From JAWXCF01 sp034440515 (lineage in GTDB: Bacteria; Bacteroidota; Bacteroidia; CAILMK01): DNA of 28,563 nucleotides. The stretch covers positions 1 to 28,563 of the forward strand of contig JAWXCF010000021.1 of NCBI GenBank assembly GCA_034440515.1. Reading direction: 5' to 3'. Position numbers and translations under genes: made by a program. The first letter of the stretch is position 1; each line of letters begins with the position of its first letter. The notes below the pieces were generated by a model that saw nothing but the letters and a program-made list of their open reading frames with translations, searched no databases and was not told the DNA's origin. Below, one piece after another: positions 16,050-25,814 of the stretch.

Positions 16050-19000
16050 TTGAGCCTCAATAAGATAAGTGTTTTAAAAGGCGGATTTTTATCTGTCACC
16101 ATCAGCTTGATTTTAGCTGGAGCGTCCGCTGCTGTACCAAGCGGAAGCAACTCTGTGCATAGCTATATGGTAAATGCTAGACAACCTGGTATGTCTAATA
16201 AATCTGCACTACCAGTAGATAGCCCAAAATTAAAGTATAAAATTTCTAAAGACGGTAACAAAAACCGTACAGGTATAGACTTATTGCCTCCACCAGCTAT
16301 AGAGGAGAAATATGAATTGGACGAGTCTCTAGAAAAATATATCAAAAAGACTAAAATAGGTGAAGAGGAAATAGCAGATCCAGAAGAGATTGGTTATGAC
16401 GATTATCAAAAGCAGCAGAATAGGCAGTTTGTAAAAGATTACTTCCGAAGGCGTAGTTTCTCACAAAGCAATGTGAATGGCAATAACCAAGGTATGCTTG
16501 ATAAGCTGAACCTTGGGAACCTAGGGCTAAACAGTAACATAGCTAGCCTAGTTGATATTCGTCCAACAGGGAGTGCAGAACTTATATTCTCAATGGACTT
16601 TAATAGAGTTCAGAACCCTACTTTTAGCGTGAGAGAGCAAAGAAACAACCAGTTTAAGTTTGACCAAAAAATTCAGTTTAACGTAACTGGGTCTATAGGG
16701 GATAAGATAAAATTGGGAATCAATTACGATACTCAAGCTGCATTTGACTTTGAAAACCAAAAGCGAATTAATTACGAAGGTAAAGAAGATGAAATAGTAC
16801 GATCTGTACAAGTTGGTGATATAGCAATGCCAACAGGTGGCTCGCTGATAAGTGGTTCTAATAGTATGTTTGGTGTTAAAACCAGATTGCAATTTGGTAA
16901 ACTAGACTTTACAGCCGTATATGCACAAGCTAAGAGCGAAAGGAAAGAAATAACCCTAGACGGCGGTGCACAGCGTACTAAGTTCAGCATTATAGCCGAT
17001 AATTACGATGTAAATAGGCACTTTTTCTTAGCCCATTATTTCAGAGATAATTACGACAAGTGGAATGCCAACTGGCCTGCAATTAACAATGTACAAATCA
17101 CTAGGGTTGAGGTATGGATTACCAATACTAGTATTGCAACAAATAATACCCGCAGCGTTGTAGGTTTCCAAGACTTAGGCGAAGGGATCAACACCTTTAA
17201 TAAGAATTTTATAACTGCAACTGGGAATTTCTATGCTAATAATGCCAGTAATAATCTGTATGATAAGTTAAAAGTGAATGATAATTTCCGATTAGAAAAG
17301 ACATCACCACAAGCCCTTAATAATTTAGCTGGGCAACCCAATAATTTTGAAAATACAACCGATTATTACATTATTAGTAATGCAAGGCAACTGTCCACAG
17401 CAGACTATACCATAAATGCTAAACTTGGTTATATATCATTAAATCAACAGCTTGGCCCTAATGAAGCTATGGCTGTTGCATTTGAATATACCGTAGATGG
17501 TGTAGTTAAAAAGGTAGGAGAGTTTGCTAGAGACATAGCGCCAGATGCAAATAAGCCTAATGTGTTGTATTTGAAGTTACTAAAGAGTGTTATACTTAGA
17601 CCGCAATTGCCAATTTATGACCTAATGATGAAAAACATCTACAGTCTGAATGCGTATCAAGTACAGGCTAAAGACTTTAGACTACAAGTATTATATGTAA
17701 ATGATAGAACGGGTACCAGACTTAACTACATACCACAAGAACCAACAGAGCCACAACTAAATGGTGTTCCTTTAATATCTGTACTTAACTTAGATAAATT
17801 AAATACTCAATTAGAACTAAAACCCGACGGTAATTTTGATTATTTAGAAGGAATTACAGTATTAAGTCAGAATGGGAAAATCATATTTCCAGAAATTGAG
17901 CCATTTGGTAATTTCATCAGATCTAAATTTAATGATAGTACTGTAGGTAATAAGTACGCCTTTCAAGAATTGTATGACAGTACCAGAACAGCAGCCATAC
18001 AAGTAGCGCAAAAAAATAGATATTACCTAGAGGGATATTACCAAAGTAGTAATAACTCAGTTATCAGCTTAAATGCCATAAACGTACCACAAGGTTCCGT
18101 AAAAGTATTTGCTAATGGTGCTCCACTTTCAGAGAATGTTGACTATAGTGTTGACTATAGCAGTGGTAATGTTACCATATTAAACCAAGCATTGCTTAAT
18201 TCTGGTGCAGTTCTAAAAGTTGAGGCAGAGAGTAACAATTTGTTTAACATACAGCAGAAGACAATGATGGGTTTTCGGAGTGAATACACAGTTAACCCAG
18301 ACTTAGTGCTAGGTTCAACGCTGTTTTACCTAAGGGAGCGCCCGCTTACACCCAAATCTACTATAGGCGATGAACCAATTAGAAACCTAATAGTAGGCAG
18401 TGACTTAAGATTTAGGACAGACAGTAGATTAATAACTAGAATAGTAGATGCATTACCATTTCTAGAAACTAAAGAGAAAAGTGAAGTAGTAGTAACTGGT
18501 GAGGTTGCTTACCTGCACCCTGGACATCCCCAATTAACAAATGATGCAACAGATGCCAATAAAGGCGGGGTAAGCTATTTAGACGATTTTGAGGGTACTT
18601 TGGTTCCTTATGACCTTAGGCTGGGCGGACAATGGGTACTGGCAAGTGCACCTAGGGGTAATTCAAAGTTTCCAGAAGCTAATTTAAGTAATGATTTAAG
18701 ATATGGTTATAAGAGGGCGAAACTTTCTTGGTACATCATAGACAATATATTTTTTAGAGAAACTACTGTTACACCAGACAATATAAGAGGTAACAATACT
18801 ATACTTAGTGATCACTATCAGCGTGAGGTTTCGGAGTTAGAGGTATTTCCAAATAGGCAAATTCCAAATGGTTCACCTGGTACAGCACAAACATTTGACC
18901 TTCACTATTTTCCGGCTGAACGTGGCCCCTATAATTTTAGTTTAAATGTACAACAAGATGGAACTTTAAATAACCCAAGTGCTAACTGGGCTGGAATAAT

Positions 19001-22000
19001 GCGTAAGATTGACTATAGTGATTTTGAGGCATTTAATATAGAATATGTAGAGTTTTGGATGCTTGACCCATTCATTAAGGACAAGGGTATAAATGGGGAA
19101 CTATACATAAACTTAGGCAATATAAGTGAAGACATATTGCGCGACGAGCGTAAAGGATATGAAAATGGTTTACCTACTACAGGCACACCTATAAACGTTG
19201 ACACAACTAAGTGGGGCAGAATACCTAACGCATTACAAATAAACAATGCATTTAGCACGATAGATGGGGCTAGAGAGTTTCAAGATGTAGGGTACGACGG
19301 ACTAAAAGATGACGACGAGCGAACTTTTTTCGATTCATTCCTGACCAATATAAGACCATTGGTTGATGGTAGTGTTTATGATAAACTAGCTAAAGACCCA
19401 AGTACCGATGACTTCCTATTCTACAGGGCAGACGATTATGATCAAGCTAAGGCTGACATATTACAACGCTATAGAGATTATAATAATACTGAGGGCAACA
19501 CCCCACAAAGCATAGGAGGTAATAATGGGGCTGGTACACAATTCCCTGATGATGAAGATATAAATAGAGACCTGAACCTAGAGAAAAGTGAGGACTACTA
19601 TGAGTATAAGGTTAAAGTAAATGCTAATGATTTTGCGGTAGGAAGTAATTATATTACTGATAAGCAAACGCAAACAGTAACCTTAAGAAATGGTAAAAAA
19701 GAGTCAGTAAACTGGTATCAGTTTAAAATTCCCGTACGCCAATTTGATAGCAAAGTAGGTAGTCTTAATGATTTTAGATCTATACGTTTTATTAGAATGT
19801 ATATGACTGGTTTTGATAAAGAAGTAATTACTCGATTTGCGCGTTTTCAATTAATAAGGGGTGACTGGCGTAAATATCTATATTCGCTAGAGCAACCAGG
19901 CGATAATACAGCACAAGACACGGCAAGTGCAGACCTGGTCCTACAAGCAGTCAATTTTGAGGAAAATGGCAAGCGTCCAGGTATTCCTTACGTAATTCCG
20001 CCTGGTATTCAACGTACTACAGACTTTAGCACGCCAAACTTAGTACAGCAAAATGAGCAAGCACTTAGTTTAAAACTTTGTGATTTAAAAGATGGTGACG
20101 GTAGAGCAATTTTTAAAAACACAAACTTTGACGTAAGACTATATAAACGCCTAAAAATGTTTATTCACGCGGAGGCTACTAATGGTAGTGGTTTAAGGAC
20201 AGGACAGTTACACGCCTTTGTTAGATTGGGAAATGACTTTAATGCTAACTATTACGAATATGACATTCCGCTAGAAGTAACCAGAGTAGGTTCAAAAGAC
20301 GCAAGCGATATATGGCCAGAGGCAAATAGAATAGACTTGGTATTGGGTAATTTAACTGCTGCAAAGGCAGAACGTGATGCTTTGCGTTGGCCTAATAACC
20401 TACCCTATGTTTATAATATACCTGGGGGTGAAAAGGGAACAATTACATTGTTAGGTACTCCCAATTTGGGGAACGTGCGTACTATTATGATCGGATTAAG
20501 AAATCCGAAAGATGATGGACTATCACTACCTTGTGCAGAAGTATGGGTGAATGAGTTGCGGGTAGCAGACTTTGACGAAAAAGGTGGATGGGCTGCAACT
20601 GGTAGGGTATTGGTAAAGGCGGCTGATTTTGCCAGAATGGAGGTAACAGGTAGTCGCAGAACAATAGGTTTTGGTGGGTTAGAGCAAACCGTACAGCAAC
20701 GTAGTCAAGAAGATGCCAGAAGTTTGGGCTTTACTTCCAGCTTTGAGTTAGGTAAATTCCTGCCAAGTAAATATAACATAAGAGTACCTATGTATTTCAG
20801 TATAAACGATGCTGTAAATACACCAAGGTATAACCCAATAGCACCAGACGTAGAACTAAGCAGATATAGAAGCGCCAATAAGGAAGACCCCACTTATGAC
20901 AGTTTGCTGAATGTAGTAACAGACTATACTCGGCATAAAAGTTTAAACTTTACTGGGGTGCAGAAATCAAGATCGCTAGGTAGTACTCGAAAGCCTCGCC
21001 CTTGGGATGTAGAAAACCTAAACGCAACCTATATATATAATGAGATATATAAGCGTAACGTAAACAATGTATATGATATAGAAAAAACATATAGTGGACA
21101 GTTGAGTTATGGATATAATTGGAATACCCAACCCTGGACTCCATTTGCTAAAATAGGGAAGTCTAAATGGTTAAAACCAATTAGAGATTTTAACTTATTC
21201 TATGCCCCTCAAAACCTAACCGTAACTGCAAGGGCAGACAGGGTATTTGGTGAAAAATTGTATAGAAACGTAGATGATTTTCAAACTGTAACGGCACCAC
21301 AATACAATAAAAGCTTCCTGATAGGTAGGCGTTATGACTTTAGGCACAATGTAAGTAAAGGATTTAGAATTACTTATAATGCAACATTACAATCGAGAGT
21401 AGAGGAACCTGTTGGTAAACTTGACGAGCAAGCTAAGCTAGATAGCGTTAAGTTTAATTTCTGGCAGGGTGGTAAGCTCAGTAATTTTCAGCAAAACTTA
21501 GACTTAACTTGGGAGCTGCCACTAAATAAGATACCAGCATTAGAGTTTCTTACAGTAACGGCAAACTATAAGGGAGCCTACGAATGGAGAACTGCTGCAC
21601 CTGCTGCCCTAAACTTGGGCAATACCATACAGAATGGGCAAACCAGAACCCTGACCAGCAGTGTGAATATGGCCCAGATATATAACAAAAGTGAATATTT
21701 ACGTACCATAAATGCCTGGAGATCTAATAAAGGTAGACCAACTAAGACCCAAGATAAAGTCGAGCCTAAACTAGTTGAAAAGAAAAAAACTACTAAGAAG
21801 AAATCTAAACGAAGGAAGAAGCGTAAACCAGTAAGTAAACCGAAGGTAAATCTACAACAAGAGGAGCCTAGTGAGGAGTTTGATGAAGAACAACCGCTAT
21901 CAGCTACAGAGCAGCTTGTCGCACTATTATTAAGTGTAAAGACTGGTACATTTAGTTATTCGTTTAATGAGGGGCAATTGGTTCCTGGATTTAAACCCAT

Positions 22001-23291
22001 TGCACAATTAATAGGGAATGACTTCGCTTTACAAAGGCAAGATAAACAACAAGTTTATGCCAATGCACCGGGTATTCCATTTGTATTTGGGTTGGTAGAT
22101 GAAAATTTCCGCAGAACTGCTGCAGATAAGGGTTGGATAGTAACTGATACTAATCTAAGTACCCAGTACAACTATAACAAGCGTATAAACATAGCTGGAA
22201 ACCTAATGCTGGAGCCGATACACAATCTGAGAATTACTCTTGATATCAGTAAGCAAAGTACCTCATCACTTAGTGAGAACTTTAGATTCGATGCTAGGAC
22301 AAATTCATTTAGGTCTTTATCAACGATTGAATCTGGTAACTACAGCATTAGTTATTTGCCCATAAACACGTCGTTTCAAAGGCCAAGAGATGACGGAAAC
22401 AGTGCTACATTCCAAAACTTTGAAGACAATCGTATAGCTGTAGCTAGAGAACTGCAACGTGCTAACCCTAATGCAAGTAGTTCTGGTGTAAACACTGCTA
22501 CAGGTTTCCCTAAGGGGTACGGACCATACTCTCAAGACGTACTATTACCAGCGTTTGTATCTGCATACAGTGGTAAATCAAGTGGAAACTCTCCGTTTAT
22601 AAATATGCCTGCACCAAACTGGCGGGTTTCTTACACTGGGCTTAGTAACTTTAAACCAATTAAGAAAAAGCTAAAGGCGATGACCATCAGTCACGCATAT
22701 AGAGGAACATATAGTGTAGATGGATATAGAACTGCACTGGACTTTGATCCGACTGCAGTACCACAAGATACTAATGACTTAATTAGTAAGTACAATATTG
22801 ATAGGGTTACCATTTCAGAGCGATTTGAACCATTAATAGGCTTTGATGCACAATTTAGTGGCAATTGGACGGGTAGGGCAGAATATAAAAAAGACAGAAC
22901 GTTATCACTAAGCTTTGTAGATAGAAGATTAACTGAAATAAGAGGAACTGAGTTAAGCATTGGGGCAGGCTACAGAACTACTAATTTGGTGTTACCTAGA
23001 TTCGGCAGACGTAGTAAGCAATATGTATTAACTAACGATTTTACATTCAGACTTGATATGTCAATTCGCGATCAGAAACAGTTAATCAGAATATTAGACA
23101 ATAGTAACACGGTAAGTAGTGGTGGGCAATATACCCTGTCATTAACACCAAATATACAATATGTATTAAGCAAGAGTTTAACGTTAAACATATTCTACAG
23201 ACATAACAAGACCAAGCCATATACCAGCAATTCATTCCCTACTTCATTTACATCTGTAGGTTTCAGCATTCAGTATTTGTTTGCCCCGTGA
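16050..23291 (+). CDS. sprA: T9SS outer-membrane translocon protein SprA
   Basis: SprA (Sov in Porphyromonas) is the very large beta-barrel channel through which T9SS cargo crosses the outer membrane. At 2413 residues it is full length. A TTG start is used: an in-frame stop lies at 16038-16040, no ATG or GTG falls between it and TTG 16050, and an AAAGG sits 6 bp upstream. The TTG gives a signal peptide of about 28 residues, while the first internal ATG would lose it. The N-terminal SprA motif appears near residues 168-270 (VDIRPTGSAELIFSMDFNRV, IKLGINYDTQAAFDFENQ) and barrel strands fill most of the rest. A Lys/Arg-rich then Glu-rich linker interrupts it at about 1893-1955. The C-terminus ends in a barrel strand (VGFSIQYLFAP). 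gcvH follows after 75 bp. Confidence 0.96.
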   Translation: MSLNKISVLKGGFLSVTISLILAGASAAVPSGSNSVHSYMVNARQPGMSNKSALPVDSPKLKYKISKDGNKNRTGIDLLPPPAIEEKYELDESLEKYIKKTKIGEEEIADPEEIGYDDYQKQQNRQFVKDYFRRRSFSQSNVNGNNQGMLDKLNLGNLGLNSNIASLVDIRPTGSAELIFSMDFNRVQNPTFSVREQRNNQFKFDQKIQFNVTGSIGDKIKLGINYDTQAAFDFENQKRINYEGKEDEIVRSVQVGDIAMPTGGSLISGSNSMFGVKTRLQFGKLDFTAVYAQAKSERKEITLDGGAQRTKFSIIADNYDVNRHFFLAHYFRDNYDKWNANWPAINNVQITRVEVWITNTSIATNNTRSVVGFQDLGEGINTFNKNFITATGNFYANNASNNLYDKLKVNDNFRLEKTSPQALNNLAGQPNNFENTTDYYIISNARQLSTADYTINAKLGYISLNQQLGPNEAMAVAFEYTVDGVVKKVGEFARDIAPDANKPNVLYLKLLKSVILRPQLPIYDLMMKNIYSLNAYQVQAKDFRLQVLYVNDRTGTRLNYIPQEPTEPQLNGVPLISVLNLDKLNTQLELKPDGNFDYLEGITVLSQNGKIIFPEIEPFGNFIRSKFNDSTVGNKYAFQELYDSTRTAAIQVAQKNRYYLEGYYQSSNNSVISLNAINVPQGSVKVFANGAPLSENVDYSVDYSSGNVTILNQALLNSGAVLKVEAESNNLFNIQQKTMMGFRSEYTVNPDLVLGSTLFYLRERPLTPKSTIGDEPIRNLIVGSDLRFRTDSRLITRIVDALPFLETKEKSEVVVTGEVAYLHPGHPQLTNDATDANKGGVSYLDDFEGTLVPYDLRLGGQWVLASAPRGNSKFPEANLSNDLRYGYKRAKLSWYIIDNIFFRETTVTPDNIRGNNTILSDHYQREVSELEVFPNRQIPNGSPGTAQTFDLHYFPAERGPYNFSLNVQQDGTLNNPSANWAGIMRKIDYSDFEAFNIEYVEFWMLDPFIKDKGINGELYINLGNISEDILRDERKGYENGLPTTGTPINVDTTKWGRIPNALQINNAFSTIDGAREFQDVGYDGLKDDDERTFFDSFLTNIRPLVDGSVYDKLAKDPSTDDFLFYRADDYDQAKADILQRYRDYNNTEGNTPQSIGGNNGAGTQFPDDEDINRDLNLEKSEDYYEYKVKVNANDFAVGSNYITDKQTQTVTLRNGKKESVNWYQFKIPVRQFDSKVGSLNDFRSIRFIRMYMTGFDKEVITRFARFQLIRGDWRKYLYSLEQPGDNTAQDTASADLVLQAVNFEENGKRPGIPYVIPPGIQRTTDFSTPNLVQQNEQALSLKLCDLKDGDGRAIFKNTNFDVRLYKRLKMFIHAEATNGSGLRTGQLHAFVRLGNDFNANYYEYDIPLEVTRVGSKDASDIWPEANRIDLVLGNLTAAKAERDALRWPNNLPYVYNIPGGEKGTITLLGTPNLGNVRTIMIGLRNPKDDGLSLPCAEVWVNELRVADFDEKGGWAATGRVLVKAADFARMEVTGSRRTIGFGGLEQTVQQRSQEDARSLGFTSSFELGKFLPSKYNIRVPMYFSINDAVNTPRYNPIAPDVELSRYRSANKEDPTYDSLLNVVTDYTRHKSLNFTGVQKSRSLGSTRKPRPWDVENLNATYIYNEIYKRNVNNVYDIEKTYSGQLSYGYNWNTQPWTPFAKIGKSKWLKPIRDFNLFYAPQNLTVTARADRVFGEKLYRNVDDFQTVTAPQYNKSFLIGRRYDFRHNVSKGFRITYNATLQSRVEEPVGKLDEQAKLDSVKFNFWQGGKLSNFQQNLDLTWELPLNKIPALEFLTVTANYKGAYEWRTAAPAALNLGNTIQNGQTRTLTSSVNMAQIYNKSEYLRTINAWRSNKGRPTKTQDKVEPKLVEKKKTTKKKSKRRKKRKPVSKPKVNLQQEEPSEEFDEEQPLSATEQLVALLLSVKTGTFSYSFNEGQLVPGFKPIAQLIGNDFALQRQDKQQVYANAPGIPFVFGLVDENFRRTAADKGWIVTDTNLSTQYNYNKRINIAGNLMLEPIHNLRITLDISKQSTSSLSENFRFDARTNSFRSLSTIESGNYSISYLPINTSFQRPRDDGNSATFQNFEDNRIAVARELQRANPNASSSGVNTATGFPKGYGPYSQDVLLPAFVSAYSGKSSGNSPFINMPAPNWRVSYTGLSNFKPIKKKLKAMTISHAYRGTYSVDGYRTALDFDPTAVPQDTNDLISKYNIDRVTISERFEPLIGFDAQFSGNWTGRAEYKKDRTLSLSFVDRRLTEIRGTELSIGAGYRTTNLVLPRFGRRSKQYVLTNDFTFRLDMSIRDQKQLIRILDNSNTVSSGGQYTLSLTPNIQYVLSKSLTLNIFYRHNKTKPYTSNSFPTSFTSVGFSIQYLFAP

Positions 23292-23366
23292 TAATTGCTT
23301 CTAATATTTTAACGAATTGAATGTATCTTAGTCGCGTCAAATAATAACAACAGCAATACTAAAATT

Positions 23367-23741
23367 ATGTCAAATTTTCCTGAGGAATTAAAATACACAA
23401 AAGAACACGAGTGGGTTCGTACAGAGGGCGATATCACATTAGTAGGTATTACAGACTTTGCACAAAGCGAGTTAGGTGATATCGTATTTATAGATGTTGA
23501 TACAGTAGGTCAAACCCTAAATGCTGGTGAAGTATTTGGCACTATAGAGGCTGTTAAGACAGTAAGTGATTTATATATGCCTGTTACTGGAGAGATATTA
23601 GAGGTAAATGCGGCATTAAATGATAATCCTGAAAGTGTAAACGAAGATGCTTATGGAAAAGGTTGGATTATCAAGGTAAAAACAACTGACAACGTAGAGA
23701 TGTTATTGACTTCAGCACAATACGCTGACTTGGTTCACTAA
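23367..23741 (+). CDS. gcvH: Glycine cleavage system H protein
   Basis: GcvH is the lipoyl carrier that shuttles the aminomethyl intermediate between the P, T and L proteins of the glycine cleavage complex. The 124-residue length is usual. The lipoylation site is Lys64 within GTIEAVKTVSDLYMPVTGE, and the N-terminal KYTKEHEWV signature is present. The other gcv genes are not in this window. Placement after sprA is frequent in Bacteroidota and is probably positional. A terminator follows 28 bp after the stop codon. Confidence 0.96.
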   Translation: MSNFPEELKYTKEHEWVRTEGDITLVGITDFAQSELGDIVFIDVDTVGQTLNAGEVFGTIEAVKTVSDLYMPVTGEILEVNAALNDNPESVNEDAYGKGWIIKVKTTDNVEMLLTSAQYADLVH

Positions 23742-23768
23742 TATTTAGTTGCTACAATTTCATATTTT

Positions 23769-23807
23769 CTGCATTAGACTTGTTATAAATTCTGGTGCAG
23801 ATTTTTT
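23769..23807 (+). terminator. Rho-independent terminator after gcvH
   Basis: CTGCATTAGA (23769-23778) pairs with TCTGGTGCAG (23791-23800) through ten pairs including two G-U, with a 12-nt loop, then A and six T. It ends only 13 bp before the next start codon, so the 23820 gene needs read-through or a promoter inside this region. Confidence 0.75.
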
Positions 23808-23819
23808 ATATATTACATT

Positions 23820-24461
23820 ATGCCGAGAGTAGATTCGCAGAATAGGATACAAAACAAAAATTTCAAGAGAGCTTTTCTTTTATTTTTTGTTTTAATATTT
23901 ATTGCCCTTCTATATTACTTTGGCAGGGGTGTTTGGATTAAAAATCAAGGCTTCAAAGCTCAAGTCACATCAGAAACTAACCTAATGGTAGCTGTAGGTA
24001 AAGACTTGTTTAAAGTTCGTCCCAACTGCACTGCTGGCAAATATGGAGATGCAGAGGCTTGCATTGCATTTAACTTGAAGAGGCTAAAGCTATATAATGA
24101 CCAATGGATTAGAGATAGTTTCTGCCTTGCGTTAAATAATTCTAAGGTATTGTCTAACAATAGCTTTAGGTGGAAGTACATTAACAGAGCATTTAAAGGG
24201 GTAAACGAATATCATAAGAAAAACTTTGATAGTGAAGCTCTAATTAAAGAATTAGAACAAGGCAATACTCCTATCATTTGGGCAGGCACAGAGGCCAATA
24301 AGCAATGGTACATACTGTTAGGGGCAGAGGAAGGACATTTCGTAGTATTGAACGTAAATGACACTAACAGTAAGGAATTACCGATTGAGCAGTTGCCAAA
24401 CTCTAATTATATATATGCTTATCATAGCCTATATATTGATTCCGTCGCTAGGTTTCAGTGA
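23820..24461 (+). CDS. Membrane-anchored protein of unknown function
   Basis: I do not recognise this 213-residue protein. A basic N-terminus (residues 1-17) is followed by one transmembrane segment at about 18-35 (AFLLFFVLIFIALLYYFG), predicting a single-pass inner-membrane protein with most of its chain in the periplasm. The soluble part has two cysteines close together (NCTAGKYGDAEAC) and a third further on. It ends in a beta-rich section (NTPIIWAGTEANKQWYILLG, then GHFVVLNVNDT) that faintly recalls the His-containing strand of C39-type papain-fold proteins. That likeness is weak and no active site is established. Its 3' end overlaps the convergent GNAT-like gene by 7 bp. Confidence 0.75.
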   Translation: MPRVDSQNRIQNKNFKRAFLLFFVLIFIALLYYFGRGVWIKNQGFKAQVTSETNLMVAVGKDLFKVRPNCTAGKYGDAEACIAFNLKRLKLYNDQWIRDSFCLALNNSKVLSNNSFRWKYINRAFKGVNEYHKKNFDSEALIKELEQGNTPIIWAGTEANKQWYILLGAEEGHFVVLNVNDTNSKELPIEQLPNSNYIYAYHSLYIDSVARFQ

Positions 24462-25609
24462 ATAGCATACTCAACAAAAGGAATACTATTGTCTGTGATT
24501 AATCTGTAAGTATAGTGTACTTTATAGGTTTCTGCAAATACATCGTGCATTAGTGACTGCATTTTATCATTGAACCCACCTATCCAGCTTATCAGGAAGT
24601 TATCATACTGCCCATTTTCCTGAATTGATTTCCACTCTCTATATATTAATGCAGCATCTAAGCCCTTATTCTGATAATCAGGATGCACGCCAAATACCAT
24701 TCCTCTTAGGGTGTCATTTTTCTGAGTCTTAATGGTTATATAAAATTGAATTTTCTGTAACCAACCAAATTTGCCTTTTAACGGCTTGAAGTATCTATTT
24801 ATTTCTGGAATGGCAATACACACTGCAACAGGTTTATCTTTTGCGTAAAAAAAGGGAACGTATTTTGGATCAACTATAGGCGCCATAGTTTTAAATTCTT
24901 TGATTGCCTGTGCTGGAGTAATGGGTTTAAAAGTGTCGAAGCGCTGCCAAGCTGCATTGTAAATAGTTGTAAAATCGGTAGCATATTTTTTTAGTTTATC
25001 ACGTTGATAGTATTCTACGTGATAGTCACCGCGACGAGTAAGCCATTCATATATCTTGCTTATTCTGCTGGTATCAAGTGTTGAGCTTTTTAGCAGCATA
25101 GTATCTTGCCTAAAATACATTTTGAAGCCATAATCTTCAAATAGGGTTTTGTAATAAGGAGGATTGTAGTTTTCCTGATAAGACGGCTGGCTGTAACCAT
25201 CTACCAATAGCCCCCAGAACTTGTCACGCTCACCTAGATTTATTGGTCCATCTATTATGTTTATTTTCATAGCATTCAGCCAACTAATGGCTATGTTAAA
25301 CAGCAACTCAGATGCATCCTTATTATCTATACATTCAAAGAAACCTATTCCCCCCTCAGCTAAACGATCCTTTGGTTTGTGCTTATAAAATGCTGCAACT
25401 CTGCCAATGTATTCGTTGCTCTGTTCATCATATATCACCCACCTTTTGCAATTATTATCAACTATATTTAAATTAAGATTGGGATTAAAGACTTTGTTTA
25501 TGTCTAAATCTAATGGTCTAATGTAGTTTTTATCTTGCTTATAAATAAGATTGACCATGTTATTAAACGCCTTTTGCGTCTGTTTATCAACTACTTCGAT
25601 TATTTTCAT
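24455..25609 (-). CDS. GNAT-like N-acetyltransferase family protein
   Basis: This 384-residue cytoplasmic protein resembles the Bacteroidota family of about 380 residues annotated as GNAT-type acetyltransferases, which start with an FxxLxYxxDxNYxxPL-like segment (here NMVNLIYKQDKNYIRPL). An early strand pair, WVIYDEQSNEYIGRVAAF, looks like the first half of a GNAT domain. A second, near residue 306, has the acetyl-CoA loop form GVHPDYQNKGLDAALI. Two GNAT-like halves in tandem are likely. The acceptor substrate is unknown. It starts from ATG 25607-25609 and has no visible operon partner. Confidence 0.75.
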   Translation of the reverse strand: MKIIEVVDKQTQKAFNNMVNLIYKQDKNYIRPLDLDINKVFNPNLNLNIVDNNCKRWVIYDEQSNEYIGRVAAFYKHKPKDRLAEGGIGFFECIDNKDASELLFNIAISWLNAMKINIIDGPINLGERDKFWGLLVDGYSQPSYQENYNPPYYKTLFEDYGFKMYFRQDTMLLKSSTLDTSRISKIYEWLTRRGDYHVEYYQRDKLKKYATDFTTIYNAAWQRFDTFKPITPAQAIKEFKTMAPIVDPKYVPFFYAKDKPVAVCIAIPEINRYFKPLKGKFGWLQKIQFYITIKTQKNDTLRGMVFGVHPDYQNKGLDAALIYREWKSIQENGQYDNFLISWIGGFNDKMQSLMHDVFAETYKVHYTYRLITDNSIPFVEYAIH

Positions 25610-25760
25610 TTGGTAAAATTATCAGAATTTGAACAATTTTGTTGAATACTTCATTGCGGTATCATTTTTTACATTAAATAAATGCTAATACAATAAATAA
25701 TACTTTAATCAAAAATTAATTGGTTTTATTAGGTAAATTGATATCTATTATAGAACTTCG

Positions 25761-25814
25761 ATGAATAAGGAAAGAAAAAGCCACGCCGTTGATTATTCTT
25801 TCTATACATTATAA
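25761..25814 (+). other. Short upstream ORF overlapping the response-regulator start
   Basis: A 17-codon frame (MNKERKSHAVDYSFYTL) runs from ATG 25761 to TAA 25812-25814. The last A of the stop is the first A of the response-regulator ATG (TAATG). That junction would allow translational coupling. No Shine-Dalgarno-like sequence is clear, and the frame could be chance. Confidence 0.3.

Noticed and set aside
16045..16052. TAAGTTTG as a -7 promoter element for sprA
   Set aside because: It overlaps the TTG start codon, so transcription would begin inside the gene, and no -33 element is present.
23820..24461. Assignment as a C39-type cysteine peptidase
   Set aside because: Only one His-containing strand looks similar. 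No catalytic Cys-Gln-His-Asp set can be placed.
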